Assembly: GCA_017407365.1 (NCBI GenBank) | Contig: JAFQWR010000214.1 | Coordinates: 1-15,509, forward strand | Length of the DNA stretch: 15,509 nucleotides | Source of the DNA: Clostridia bacterium | Lineage (GTDB): Bacteria > Bacillota > Clostridia > Christensenellales > HGM11417 | Direction: 5' to 3' | Shown here: positions 5,895-13,539 of the stretch, piece by piece | Layout: every line of letters begins with the position of its first letter | Numbering within the stretch: position 1 is the first letter of the stretch | Position numbers and translations under genes: made by a program | The notes under the pieces: generated by a model | The model's input: the letters and a program-made list of their open reading frames with translations, nothing else | The model's database searches: none | What the model was told of the DNA's origin: nothing

Positions 5895-6144
5895 GTGTTT
5901 TTATGTGGTTTTAGACTTTTTTTTGAACAAAGATTGTTTTTTCTAAGTTCAGGAAGATTGTCCCATTTTTCTAAAAGGTGCAGGTTTTTTATCCTTGCTG
6001 GGGGTATAATGGACTCCTCTGTGCGTGCTTGTTTTTCTCCTATATTATACAGCGTTTTTGGAAAAAGGAAAATGACTCCTTAGTAAAGATAGGGGGCTCT
6101 TTTTTGCTAAATTAGTAAAAATAAGAACGAATATTACGCATCGT
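5895..6144. other. Intergenic region upstream of the MerR promoter, no gene seen
   Basis: No plausible coding sequence on either strand; apparent frames lack ribosome-binding sites. A minus-strand TATAAT (6051-6046) could be the -10 of a second, distal promoter, but its -35 region (TTTTCC at 17 bp) is poor. GACTCCT occurs twice (6012 and 6076 regions) and TTAGTAAA twice (6080s and 6110s); their meaning is unknown. Confidence 0.4.
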
Positions 6145-6146
6145 AT

Positions 6147-6179
6147 AAAAAAAGGATGCGCATCAATGTGCACATCCTT
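6147..6179 (-). terminator. Rho-independent terminator of the HTH regulator
   Basis: On the minus strand, AAGGATGTGC (6179-6170) pairs with GCGCATCCTT (6161-6152), ten pairs with one G-U and an 8-nt loop, followed by seven T (6153-6147). It lies just beyond the stop of the gene at 6190-6702. Confidence 0.88.
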
Positions 6180-6189
6180 AAAGCGGGTT

Positions 6190-6702
6190 TTATTTAAGTG
6201 TTTCTTTTAATACTTTGTAGTGTTCTATGTTGATTTTTCCGGTCGCCAACATTTTTTCTGTCCATAGTTGCAGGGTTTCGACAGTTATAGATATTCTTTC
6301 CAATTCCTTTTGGATTAGGATAAAATCTTCAAGTTCATCGTTTTCAATAACCCCGTCCGCCGTAATCTCGATGAGTCGTTCCTGGCTTTTTTTCATTGAA
6401 TTAAGTGAAGCAATCATTTCAAGGACAACTTGAGAAAGATCTTTGACCGTTATCTCAGGCACATACTTCATGCCAATAGGACACTCGTTTGCGCAATAAT
6501 GGTTACATAAGGTAGGATCTTGATAGCCTGTTGCCATTGCGCATATATCCCAAGGACTAGGTGGCATCTTTTCATTTTCTATCCTTTCAATTCTAAAAGG
6601 CTCTATGTCGGTAATTTCGGCTGCTTTTTCGCGACTGTATCCCAACTTTTCTCTGATTAGTTGATAAATTGTTTTATCTTCTTTGGTGGATATTCTTCCC
6701 AT
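6190..6702 (-). CDS. HTH (XRE-like) regulator with four-cysteine cluster
   Basis: A 170-aa protein. The ATG at 6702 has GGGGA six bases upstream; the in-frame GTG at 6714 lies inside that site. Residues 8-62 form a helix-turn-helix of XRE type (IYQLIREKLGYSREKAAEITDIEPFRIERIENEK). It is followed by Cys54 and a compact Cys66-x3-Cys70-x3-Cys74-Pro-Ile-Gly motif, then helical coiled-coil-like segments (84-150) ending ETLQLW and a Lys-rich tail. From memory, proteins of this shape (MGRxSTKE start, YCxxECPIG, VKDLSQxVLEM) are widespread in Clostridia and often annotated simply as HTH proteins. The cysteines could bind zinc or an iron-sulfur cluster, which would make it a redox or metal sensor; that is inference. 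It is monocistronic, with its own promoter and terminator. Confidence 0.8.
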   Translation of the reverse strand: MGRISTKEDKTIYQLIREKLGYSREKAAEITDIEPFRIERIENEKMPPSPWDICAMATGYQDPTLCNHYCANECPIGMKYVPEITVKDLSQVVLEMIASLNSMKKSQERLIEITADGVIENDELEDFILIQKELERISITVETLQLWTEKMLATGKINIEHYKVLKETLK

Positions 6703-6736
6703 AATATTCCCCACTGTTGTGTTTTCTTCAGCAATA

Positions 6737-6765
6737 ATTATAACATATTTCTATTGGTAATGCAA
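6737..6765 (-). promoter_or_regulatory. Promoter of the HTH regulator gene
   Basis: On the minus strand TATAAT (6742-6737) has TGT directly upstream, an extended -10, and TTGCAT (6765-6760) lies 17 bp before it. The AT-rich DNA around it could hold the regulator's own operator, but I see no clear dyad. Confidence 0.65.
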
Positions 6766-6865
6766 TCAATACAACATATCAATATTGAAGATTACAGATT
6801 GTAAATTACAAGAGAGTGTTTTTTTAATGAAAGAGCAGAAAATATGTGGAGGGTGCATTGACGGA

Positions 6866-6939
6866 GGTAAAACCGTTCCTGTGGAACGCATTGCTAATGC
6901 GGAAGCAAGAATTCTTGTGCATCTTGTTTGTGTTTTACC
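6866..6939 (+). other. Cloverleaf-like cluster of inverted repeats, 74 nt, function unknown
   Basis: GGTAAAAC (6866-6873) and GTTTTACC (6932-6939) form an 8-bp closing stem. Inside are CGTTCC-tgt-GGAACG (6874-6888), CATT-gct-AATG (6889-6899) and the palindrome CAAGAATTCTTG (6906-6917). The second hairpin can be redrawn as CGCA-TTGCTAA-TGCG, a 7-nt loop like a Ser-GCT anticodon loop, the third resembles a long variable arm, and G follows the closing stem. A T-arm with GTTCRA is absent, so this is not a normal tRNA gene. A 41-codon ATG frame (6827-6952) overlaps it without a good ribosome-binding site. Strand is uncertain. Confidence 0.35.
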
Positions 6940-7148
6940 GTTAATGGTATAAGAAGTGAATAAGCGGCACTGACCTGAAAGGTGGGCTTGGCATCAAATA
7001 CTTACCGATAGCTATGATATTTTGACTTGCAAGGGTGGGATAACGAAAAATCTCTCCACACACAGGGTAGCTCTCTTTTGTACGGAAGGGGGGGCTTCTG
7101 TGGAGGGAGTCGATGGGGCTTTCTTTGGGCGAGAAAGAGAAAATATAC

Positions 7149-7177
7149 TTGACAATTTGTGAAAAAAATACTATACT
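7149..7177 (+). promoter_or_regulatory. Sigma-A promoter of the fructokinase-manA operon
   Basis: TTGACA (7149-7154), a 17-bp spacer and TATACT (7172-7177). The leader is about 57 nt and includes a GGTGC/GCACC pair that could form a hairpin before the ribosome-binding site AAAGGAG at 7225-7231. Confidence 0.88.
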
Positions 7178-7240
7178 GAAAAAGGAATAGGGTGCCGCGT
7201 TTTTTGAATGCGTGTGCGCACCTGAAAGGAGAAAGCAATT

Positions 7241-8119
7241 ATGATTTTATCCGTAGGTGAAATTCTTGCCGATATGATCGGCGAGCAGACCGATGAGGGA
7301 ATGATCTACCGCTCGTTTTGCGGCGGTGCGCCCTTCAATTTTGCCGTAGCCGCCAAGCGCGCAGGCGCAACCGTGGGCTTTGTGGGCAAGGTGGGCAACG
7401 ACCCCGTGGGCAAATTCCTCATCCGTGAGGCAGGTAAGTACGGGCTGGATTCCCTTTATATCGATACAGACGAGGAGCGCAACACCACCCTTGCCTTTGT
7501 CACGCTGGATAACGGCGAAAGAGATTTTGCCTTCTTCCGTCACGATACGGCAGATTATCACATTGACGTAAGCAAAATCGATTTCGACAATCCCAAGCTT
7601 TCCACCCTGCACGTGGGCTCGCTGATGCTTTCGGAGCCGGACGGTCAGATGGTGGCGGGCGAGCTTCTGATTGAGGCGCACAAAAGAGGCATCCGCATCA
7701 GCTTCGATATGAACTTCCGTATGGACCTCTACGCCGATTTCGAGGAGGCAAAGCAGGCGTACCTTCCCTACGTGGAGTATGCCGACATCTTAAAATTCTC
7801 CGAGGATGAGCTCTACGCCTACACGGGCACGGAGGACATCGAGGAGGCGGCTCGTGCCGTATATAAAAAGGACCGCCTGCTTGTGGTCACCATGGGCAGC
7901 GCAGGCAGTATGTATTTCTGGAACGACGAGGCAGCACTTGTGCCCACCGTTGCCGTCCGCCCCGTGGATACCACGGGCGCAGGGGACGCCTTCTTCGGCA
8001 CGCTCGTAGGGCTTTTAGACGGAAAGGAATACACGGTGAGCCTCATCGAAAGCGCTATGCGCAAGGCAAATAAGGCGGGCGCACTTGCCACGCAGTTCAA
8101 AGGAGCAATCAAGCTATGA
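7241..8119 (+). CDS. PfkB-family sugar kinase, probable fructokinase
   Basis: A 292-aa cytoplasmic kinase of the ribokinase/PfkB family, predicted to make fructose-6-phosphate from fructose with ATP. The N-terminal signature GGAPFNFA (28-35) and the C-terminal signature DTTGAGDAF (243-251), with the catalytic base Asp249 and the anion-hole Gly run, are both intact. FVGKVGNDPVGKF (47-59) and FDMNFR (155-160) also fit the fructokinase branch, and the length is usual. The start has AAAGGAG at proper spacing. Its stop overlaps the next start (ATGA at 8116-8119), so it is translationally coupled to mannose-6-phosphate isomerase; that pairing supports a hexose role, since both products are fructose-6-phosphate. 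Another PfkB sugar such as 2-keto-3-deoxygluconate is possible but less likely. Confidence 0.88.
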   Translation: MILSVGEILADMIGEQTDEGMIYRSFCGGAPFNFAVAAKRAGATVGFVGKVGNDPVGKFLIREAGKYGLDSLYIDTDEERNTTLAFVTLDNGERDFAFFRHDTADYHIDVSKIDFDNPKLSTLHVGSLMLSEPDGQMVAGELLIEAHKRGIRISFDMNFRMDLYADFEEAKQAYLPYVEYADILKFSEDELYAYTGTEDIEEAARAVYKKDRLLVVTMGSAGSMYFWNDEAALVPTVAVRPVDTTGAGDAFFGTLVGLLDGKEYTVSLIESAMRKANKAGALATQFKGAIKL

Positions 8120-9180
8120 AAAATATCGTAACCAAGCCCATTTTCTTCGAGCGTAACCGCGTATATCGCATTTACACGGGAGGTATGCCCTATCAGGCGT
8201 TCTTTGCAGACGGCAAGGACGACGGCACCGACAATATGTTTCCCGAGGAGTGGGTTGCAAGCAAGGTAAAGGCAATCAATCCCAAATACTTCGGCGAGAG
8301 AGACGGTGTTTCCGTCATCCGCGGCACCGACGTGTTCTTCGATGACCTTCTGGCTGAGTACCCCGACGAGCTTCTGGGGAGCAGAAAATACGACTGTCTG
8401 GTAAAATTCCTCGACAGTGCGGTGCGTCTTCCCTTCCAGGTGCATCCCAACAAGGAGTTTTCTCGCAAATACTTCCACTCCGAATACGGTAAAACGGAGG
8501 CTTGGCTGGTGGTTGCCACCCGTCCGGGCGCAAAGCTCTACTTTGGCTTCAAGGATAAAATCACCAAGGAGCAGCTTTCCGAATTAGAGGAAAGAAGCGA
8601 GGTAGAAAAGGACATCATGAGCGGCATCCTGGCAGGCGTAGAGGCAAAGCCCGGCGATATCTGGCTGATTAAGGCAGGGCTTATTCACGCCATCGGCGCA
8701 GGCTGTACCATCGTAGAGGTGCAGGAGCCCACCGATTTCACCATTCAGCCCGAGCGCTGGTGCGCAGATTACCATATCAGTTACGAGGAGGAATACATCG
8801 GGCTCGAAAAGGACGTTGCTCTGGATGCCATCAACTACGACATCTACGGCGATGCGGCTAAGGCGTATGCAAAGGTAACCCCCACGGTTGCCGAAAGCCG
8901 TGAGGGCTACCGGAAGGAGTGCCTCATCACCTACGAAGACACCCCCTGCTTTGCCGAAAACCGCCACACGCTCACCAAGGGCGGCAGCTTCGTGATGGAT
9001 TTTGCGCCTGCGGTATATCTCTGTTTGAGTGGCGAGGGCGTCATCACGGGCGAGGGCTACGAAAAGCCCATCAAGCGCGGCGATTATTTCTATCTGCCCT
9101 ACGTAGCCGAGGGCAAATTCACCGTTTCCACCGAGAGCGAGCTCACCTTAATTGAGTGCCTGCCCAGCAAGCAAGCCTGA
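8116..9180 (+). CDS. manA: Class I mannose-6-phosphate isomerase
   Basis: A 354-aa zinc enzyme that interconverts mannose-6-phosphate and fructose-6-phosphate. The zinc ligands of the type I family are visible: Gln108 and His110 in FQVHP, Glu128 in GKTEAW, and His191 in GLIHAIG. QEPTDFTI (203-210) and ERW (213-215) are also typical, and the C-terminal half forms the second cupin (GEGVI, KRGDYFYLP). The length fits the longer bacterial type. The start overlaps the fructokinase stop as ATGA, and a terminator follows directly, so these two genes form the whole operon. Together they feed mannose-6-phosphate and fructose into glycolysis, or supply mannose-6-phosphate for surface glycans. Confidence 0.92.
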   Translation: MKNIVTKPIFFERNRVYRIYTGGMPYQAFFADGKDDGTDNMFPEEWVASKVKAINPKYFGERDGVSVIRGTDVFFDDLLAEYPDELLGSRKYDCLVKFLDSAVRLPFQVHPNKEFSRKYFHSEYGKTEAWLVVATRPGAKLYFGFKDKITKEQLSELEERSEVEKDIMSGILAGVEAKPGDIWLIKAGLIHAIGAGCTIVEVQEPTDFTIQPERWCADYHISYEEEYIGLEKDVALDAINYDIYGDAAKAYAKVTPTVAESREGYRKECLITYEDTPCFAENRHTLTKGGSFVMDFAPAVYLCLSGEGVITGEGYEKPIKRGDYFYLPYVAEGKFTVSTESELTLIECLPSKQA

Positions 9181-9205
9181 CAAAGCGTCATAACTGTCAT
9201 TCATC

Positions 9206-9235
9206 GCCCGACTGCGTTTTGCGGTCGGGCTTTTT
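9206..9235 (+). terminator. Rho-independent terminator of the fructokinase-manA operon
   Basis: GCCCGACTGC (9206-9215) pairs with GCGGTCGGGC (9221-9230), ten pairs with one G-U around GTTTT, followed by five T. Confidence 0.92.
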
Positions 9236-9239
9236 GCTT

Positions 9240-9600
9240 GCAAAAAAGCGTGGGAAGAAAATTTTTTTGTGGGCAAAGGGAGGGAGGAGGCGGACGAAAC
9301 GGTGGGCGAAAGCCGTGGTTGGGTGCGTGCATAAATATCAGGGCTGTGGCAGAGCGCGCCGCAAAAGAATTTATATGTAGAAAGTGCTTGCTTTTTGCGC
9401 TTTCTGATGAAATCAATCGGGAAAGACGTATGATTTTCGTATAGCAAAAGGGTTTCTTGAAAGAATATCGGCGGAGTCGTTCTGCTTTGCAATTTCAAGG
9501 CAGGCGGGGGTATTAGAAAAATTTATACCCCCTATTACAAATTCTTATACCCCTTTGCGGCATTTTTATGCAATCTTTTTGAAATAAGGCGTAATATTTT
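9240..9600. other. Intergenic region without a gene; hairpins and TATACCCC repeats
   Basis: No credible coding frame. A hairpin AGAAAGTGC/GCGCTTTCT spans 9379-9405. Closer to the next promoter, GGGGGTAT (9506-9513) is inverted against ATACCCCC (9525-9532), and TATACCCC occurs directly at 9524-9531 and 9546-9553, 22 bp apart. These could be binding sites for a regulator of the promoter at 9601; the function is not known. Confidence 0.5.
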
Positions 9601-9630
9601 TTGACAAAAGCCCCCCTTTTTTGGTAAAAT
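9601..9630 (+). promoter_or_regulatory. Promoter of the BspA-like surface lipoprotein gene
   Basis: TTGACA (9601-9606), an 18-bp spacer and TAAAAT (9625-9630). A TATAAT at 9641-9646 lacks a good -35 and is less likely. Transcription would start near 9637, leaving a leader of about 155 nt. Confidence 0.75.
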
Positions 9631-9636
9631 AATAGG

Positions 9637-9791
9637 ACAGTATAATACCCCAAATAGGCGAAGTCTACCCTTTTTCCCCTTTTCGGTGTCGGAATACGGC
9701 ACGCACGGAGGGGTGGCAAAGACCTTTGCTTCGGGTGCTGTTTATATACTGTAAAGGCTAAGATGGCCTTGGAAAAATCAGGAGGTTTGTT
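9637..9791 (+). promoter_or_regulatory. Long structured 5' leader of the surface lipoprotein gene
   Basis: Three hairpins can be drawn: GTGTCG-gaata-CGGCAC (9686-9702), GCAAA-GACC-TTTGC (9716-9729) and AAGGC-taagatg-GCCTT (9754-9770). The last ends ten bases before the ribosome-binding site GGAGG (9781-9785). The length and order suggest post-transcriptional control, but I cannot match it to a riboswitch class I know; GEMM-type c-di-GMP motifs were looked for and not found. Confidence 0.45.
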
Positions 9792-12700
9792 ATGAACAAA
9801 TTCGCCAAAAGATTCAGCGTTTTGCTGTTGGTGGTTTCTCTGCTCGTTATGGCTACGGGCTGTATGGTAAACCCCAAGGTGACGGAGTATACGATTACTT
9901 ACGATTATAACTATGAAGGCTCCACCCCCATGCAGGTAACCGTTGAGGCAGGAGCAGCGCTTGTTGAGCCCGCGGCAGAGAGCCGTGAGGGATACAGGCT
10001 TGCAGGATGGTATCAGGATGCCGCTTGCTCTGAGGGCAAGGAGGCGCGCTTCGGCGCCATCGTCGTTCAGGATGCAACCTACTACGCAAAGTGGGTGAAA
10101 TTCTGGGAGTATACCTTCTATCATAACGACGAAAACGGCACGGAGGAAAGCTTTGGTATGTACGAGCCCATCGATGCGGACTATGCACCTGCGGCTCAGG
10201 CAGATAAGCAGTTTATCGGCTGGTTTACCGATTCCGCTTGCACCGTACCCGCTGAGGATATTACCCTCTCCGGCACCTACTATGCAGGCTGGGTATCGCT
10301 GTATAACTACGTTTTTGATTACAACTACGACAATATCGTCAGAACCTTCGCTTTAACCGAGCAGATAGAGGATCTTTACTTCGTCACACGCGACGGCTAC
10401 AACTTCGACGGCTGGTATCTCGATAAGGAATGCACGCAGCCCGTTGAGGAAACGAAGGAATCGGGCACCTACTACGCAGGCTGGGTGAAGAACAATGCAG
10501 AAGACCTCACCTACGAAAAGGAAGGACAGATTTATTATGTCACGGGTGTGAAGGAAGGCGTTACGCTTACCGACATCGTGCTTCCCCAGTCTTATAACGG
10601 TTCATGGGTTTTCGGTGTTACCTCCGCAGACGGCAAGAGCGTTCTTCCCGCAGGCAGCTACGGCAAGCTCGTTACGCCCAAGTATGTAGTATTCTTCATC
10701 GACGATTACGCATTCAGCGGCTGTACCTTCACCGAGCTTGTGTTCAACGAGGGTCTGGTTTCGATTGGTGACGGCGCATTTATGGGCGCAAACGATATCA
10801 CCGACCTGCAAAAGGACGAAAACGGCAACTACAAGCTGGGCAAGGCAATCGAAGAGGTTGTGTTCCCTGCTTCGCTGATGGGCATCGGCAATGCGGCGTT
10901 CGTATGGCAGCCCATCAACAAAATTACCTTTGCAGAGGGCTCTCAGCTTGAAATGATCGGCGATTGTGCATTCAGTGCAATTCCCGGCATTATGATGCCC
11001 AACGAGGGCTTCAGCGAGGCTCTGTATCAGCCGTTCACCACGGTTACCGTTCCCGCTTCCGTTAAGTCGATCGGTCTCTTTGCATTCTCGCTCACCAAGC
11101 TCGAGGAGGTTTACTTCGAGGATGGCTCCGAGCTGGATTATCTTGGCGAATTTGCCTTTGCAAACCTCACGTACTTCAATGAAGAGGAGCAGGAGGTCAC
11201 CTACCCCAGCTACTTAACCTATGCAGAGCTTCCCGCTGTAGAGAGCGCAAGCTTTACCTTTGCAGACTGCTATAACCTCAAAAAGGTTGAGTTCAAGGGT
11301 GATGTAAATTACTTACATGGCACCTTCAGCGGCTGCACCTCGTTAGAGTATGTGGATCTGCCCGCATCGGTAAGCTACTTACCTTATGCATTCAGAAGCT
11401 CGGGCATCAAGAGCATCACGCTCCCCGATAACCTCGTGGTAACCGATGACGCTTTCGAAGGTGTATTTGTTGACTGTGTCAACCTTGAAGAGGTAACCTT
11501 CGGCGAAAATACCTACATGGAGCGTCTGTTCAGCACCTTTGCAGGCTGTACCTCTCTTACTACGATCAACAATCTGCCCGACAACATTCTCTATGTCGAT
11601 GAGTATGCCTTCTTTATGTGCGAAAGCCTTACCGAGCTTACTCTTCCCGCTACGGTAGAATACATCGGTTATTATGCGTTTGCAGGTGCAAGCTCGCTGA
11701 AGCTGCTTGTTCTTCCCAATGCCGAAAAGCCCGTAACGGTTGTATTCAATGCCTTTGAGGGTGCTTGCGAGGAAATGAAGATTTTCGTTCCCGACCTGAT
11801 GTTTGCACCCTACACCAGAACGGGCTACTTTTTGCGCACCGATCGCTTCGTTCCCGAGCTGACCTGCGCAAACCCCGATTATCCCACCGCATTCTCTTAT
11901 AAGTTAGGAAAAGGGGCAGAAGCTGAGTCCATTTCGGTATACTACTCGCCCGATGAAAGAGCAGAGATGCTCTATATGGATAATTACATCACGGTGGACG
12001 GCGAAAAATATGCCTTCACCGGTTGGTATTCCGATGAAGAATGCACCGCTCTGTACGACTTCTCCATTCCCGTTGGCTTCAACGATACGGTAATTTATGC
12101 AGATTACCAGCCCTGCGGCGAGCTGGCAAACCTCTACGAGTTTGCTCTCACCGAAAAAATGGATGCCTATGTAATCGTCGAGGCTTCCGAGACTCTTGCA
12201 GGTGAAATTGAGCTTCCCGCTTATTTCTGCGGCAAGCCCGTCATCGGCATTGAGGACGGCAGCAGAGGTGTATTCGAGTCTGCCACGGGCATTACCTCGG
12301 TAACCGTTCCCGCAACCTACAAATTCATCGGTAACCGCGCATTTAATCATGTTGCACTTACTGCAGTAACCTTTGCAGAGGGCAGCAAGCTTGAAAGAAT
12401 CGGCGAATATGCATTCAACTGTGTAGACGGTGCAATCACCTCGGTGGTGATTCCCGATACGGTAACCGCAATCGGCGATAGCGCTTTCTGCGGCAATCAT
12501 CTCAGCAGCATCGTTCTTGGCGAAAGCGTTGTAACGGTTGGTGCGTTTGCCTTTGCCGATGAGGCAGAGGGTGATATTGCAGAGTCCGCATACACCGAGC
12601 TGGTGATTCCCGCTTCGGTAGAAAGAATTGAAAAGTACGCATTCTACGGTGCAGCTGCTCTCGAAAAGCTGACCTTTGCAGAGGGCAGCAAGCTTATCAT

Positions 12701-13430
12701 CATCGGTGAGATGGCGTTTGCTCTGAATAATCAGTATGCTGACGCAGATGCAAAGGCAAACAAGCTTACCTCGCTGGTTACGCCCGCATCTTTAAGAGAA
12801 ATCGGCGAGGGTGCCTTCGCGAACAGAAACGCCTTCACCGAGGTTGTATTAAACGAGGGCCTTTGCATCATCGGTAATGGCGCATTCAATTTATACAATC
12901 CCTCCGAAAACGACAGCTTGGAAATCTTCAAGGCAATGGAGGATGTAACCTCCCCCGCTACGCTCAGCATTCCCTCCACGGTTTACTTTATCGGTCACTA
13001 CGCCTTCCAATACTGGGTAGCGTTAAAGGAGGTTGTCTTCAACGGTAACGACTTTATGACCGCTGAGGGTGCTTCCTTTGGTGTCTGTGTATTTGCAAAC
13101 AGCGCAAGCCTCGAAAAGATTTCCGGTCTGGGCAACGTGAAAATGGCTGATATCGCACAGAGCTTCGGTATCAGTATGAATGTTACCTCTATCAAGCTTC
13201 CCAAGGGAATGACGCTTTCGTACGCTTCCTTCCACGATCTGGGTGGCTTAAAGAGCATTGACCTTTCCAATGGCTACTATCCCTCGGGTGATGTAGAAAT
13301 GAATTACGTCGATGCTTATACGATGGGCACGCTGATGATTGCAGTGAGAGCAGAGGACGTTGCGGCATACGCGGCAGATCCTGTTTGGGGCGAGATGATC
13401 GCCGAGGGCAGATACGTTATTGCGCTGTGA
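9792..13430 (+). CDS. Surface lipoprotein with InlB-type and BspA-type leucine-rich repeats
   Basis: A 1212-aa exported protein. The signal peptide ends in lipobox ATGC (Cys24), so it is anchored in the membrane and displayed outward. Three InlB B-repeat (Listeria-Bacteroides repeat) modules follow at about 32-101, 106-168 and 172-232, each with a GW(Y/F)xDxxC core and a TYYA(K/G)W end. Leucine-rich repeats of BspA/TpLRR type fill about 250-690 (for example LPATVEYIGYYAFAGASSL), a fourth InlB-like module sits at about 697-775 (TGWYSDEEC), and more repeats run to about 1190. The last stretch (RAEDVAAYAADPVWGEMI) is the usual BspA-type cap. No LPxTG or SLH anchor is present. Such proteins mediate adhesion or protein-ligand binding; the ligand is unknown. 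GGAGG precedes the ATG, and it lies upstream of a secreted subtilase. Confidence 0.93.
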   Translation: MNKFAKRFSVLLLVVSLLVMATGCMVNPKVTEYTITYDYNYEGSTPMQVTVEAGAALVEPAAESREGYRLAGWYQDAACSEGKEARFGAIVVQDATYYAKWVKFWEYTFYHNDENGTEESFGMYEPIDADYAPAAQADKQFIGWFTDSACTVPAEDITLSGTYYAGWVSLYNYVFDYNYDNIVRTFALTEQIEDLYFVTRDGYNFDGWYLDKECTQPVEETKESGTYYAGWVKNNAEDLTYEKEGQIYYVTGVKEGVTLTDIVLPQSYNGSWVFGVTSADGKSVLPAGSYGKLVTPKYVVFFIDDYAFSGCTFTELVFNEGLVSIGDGAFMGANDITDLQKDENGNYKLGKAIEEVVFPASLMGIGNAAFVWQPINKITFAEGSQLEMIGDCAFSAIPGIMMPNEGFSEALYQPFTTVTVPASVKSIGLFAFSLTKLEEVYFEDGSELDYLGEFAFANLTYFNEEEQEVTYPSYLTYAELPAVESASFTFADCYNLKKVEFKGDVNYLHGTFSGCTSLEYVDLPASVSYLPYAFRSSGIKSITLPDNLVVTDDAFEGVFVDCVNLEEVTFGENTYMERLFSTFAGCTSLTTINNLPDNILYVDEYAFFMCESLTELTLPATVEYIGYYAFAGASSLKLLVLPNAEKPVTVVFNAFEGACEEMKIFVPDLMFAPYTRTGYFLRTDRFVPELTCANPDYPTAFSYKLGKGAEAESISVYYSPDERAEMLYMDNYITVDGEKYAFTGWYSDEECTALYDFSIPVGFNDTVIYADYQPCGELANLYEFALTEKMDAYVIVEASETLAGEIELPAYFCGKPVIGIEDGSRGVFESATGITSVTVPATYKFIGNRAFNHVALTAVTFAEGSKLERIGEYAFNCVDGAITSVVIPDTVTAIGDSAFCGNHLSSIVLGESVVTVGAFAFADEAEGDIAESAYTELVIPASVERIEKYAFYGAAALEKLTFAEGSKLIIIGEMAFALNNQYADADAKANKLTSLVTPASLREIGEGAFANRNAFTEVVLNEGLCIIGNGAFNLYNPSENDSLEIFKAMEDVTSPATLSIPSTVYFIGHYAFQYWVALKEVVFNGNDFMTAEGASFGVCVFANSASLEKISGLGNVKMADIAQSFGISMNVTSIKLPKGMTLSYASFHDLGGLKSIDLSNGYYPSGDVEMNYVDAYTMGTLMIAVRAEDVAAYAADPVWGEMIAEGRYVIAL

Positions 13431-13440
13431 TGAGATCGCA

Positions 13441-13476
13441 ATAGCGTGCCAAGAGGAGCTACTCCTCTTTGGCTAT
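13441..13476 (+). terminator. Hairpin after the BspA-like gene, possible terminator
   Basis: CCAAGAGGAG (13449-13458) pairs with CTCCTCTTTGG (13462-13472) with one bulged T and a CTA loop; ATAG (13441-13444) and CTAT (13473-13476) can extend it. There is no T-run, so it may be an RNA-stability or leader element instead of a terminator. Confidence 0.4.
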
Positions 13477-13507
13477 CCCTTAAACGCATAAAATTCTGAA
13501 AAAGGGG

Positions 13508-13539
13508 ATCACGCTTGGAAAACCTCCAAGCGTGATTTC
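13508..13539 (+). terminator. Strong 12-bp hairpin, probable terminator
   Basis: ATCACGCTTGGA (13508-13519) and TCCAAGCGTGAT (13525-13536) are perfect complements around AAACC. Only a short ATTT follows, so termination may be partial, or it may act on both strands. Confidence 0.55.

Noticed and set aside
6866..6939. A functional tRNA-Ser (GCT)
   Set aside because: The closing stem, anticodon-like loop and variable-arm-like hairpin fit, but there is no T-arm with GTTCRA, position 8 is not T, and the D-arm and anticodon arm compete for a base.
6827..6952. 41-codon ATG frame starting MKEQKICGGC
   Set aside because: It has no ribosome-binding site beyond a weak AGAG, overlaps the inverted-repeat cluster, and its sequence is explained as well by that structure. 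It is kept only as a remote possibility for a small peptide.
7002..7238. 78-codon minus-strand frame in the divergent intergenic region
   Set aside because: It runs across the fructokinase promoter and ribosome-binding site and lacks its own Shine-Dalgarno or any familiar pattern.
9637..9791. GEMM-I (c-di-GMP) riboswitch before the surface lipoprotein
   Set aside because: ACGCACGG and GGCAAAG resemble parts of the consensus, but the second half (GACGCAAAGCC, then CCTAAACC) is absent and the order of stems does not fit.
9513..10124. 203-codon minus-strand frame across the surface-lipoprotein promoter and start
   Set aside because: It crosses a good promoter and the signal peptide of the real gene; composition is that of an antisense shadow.
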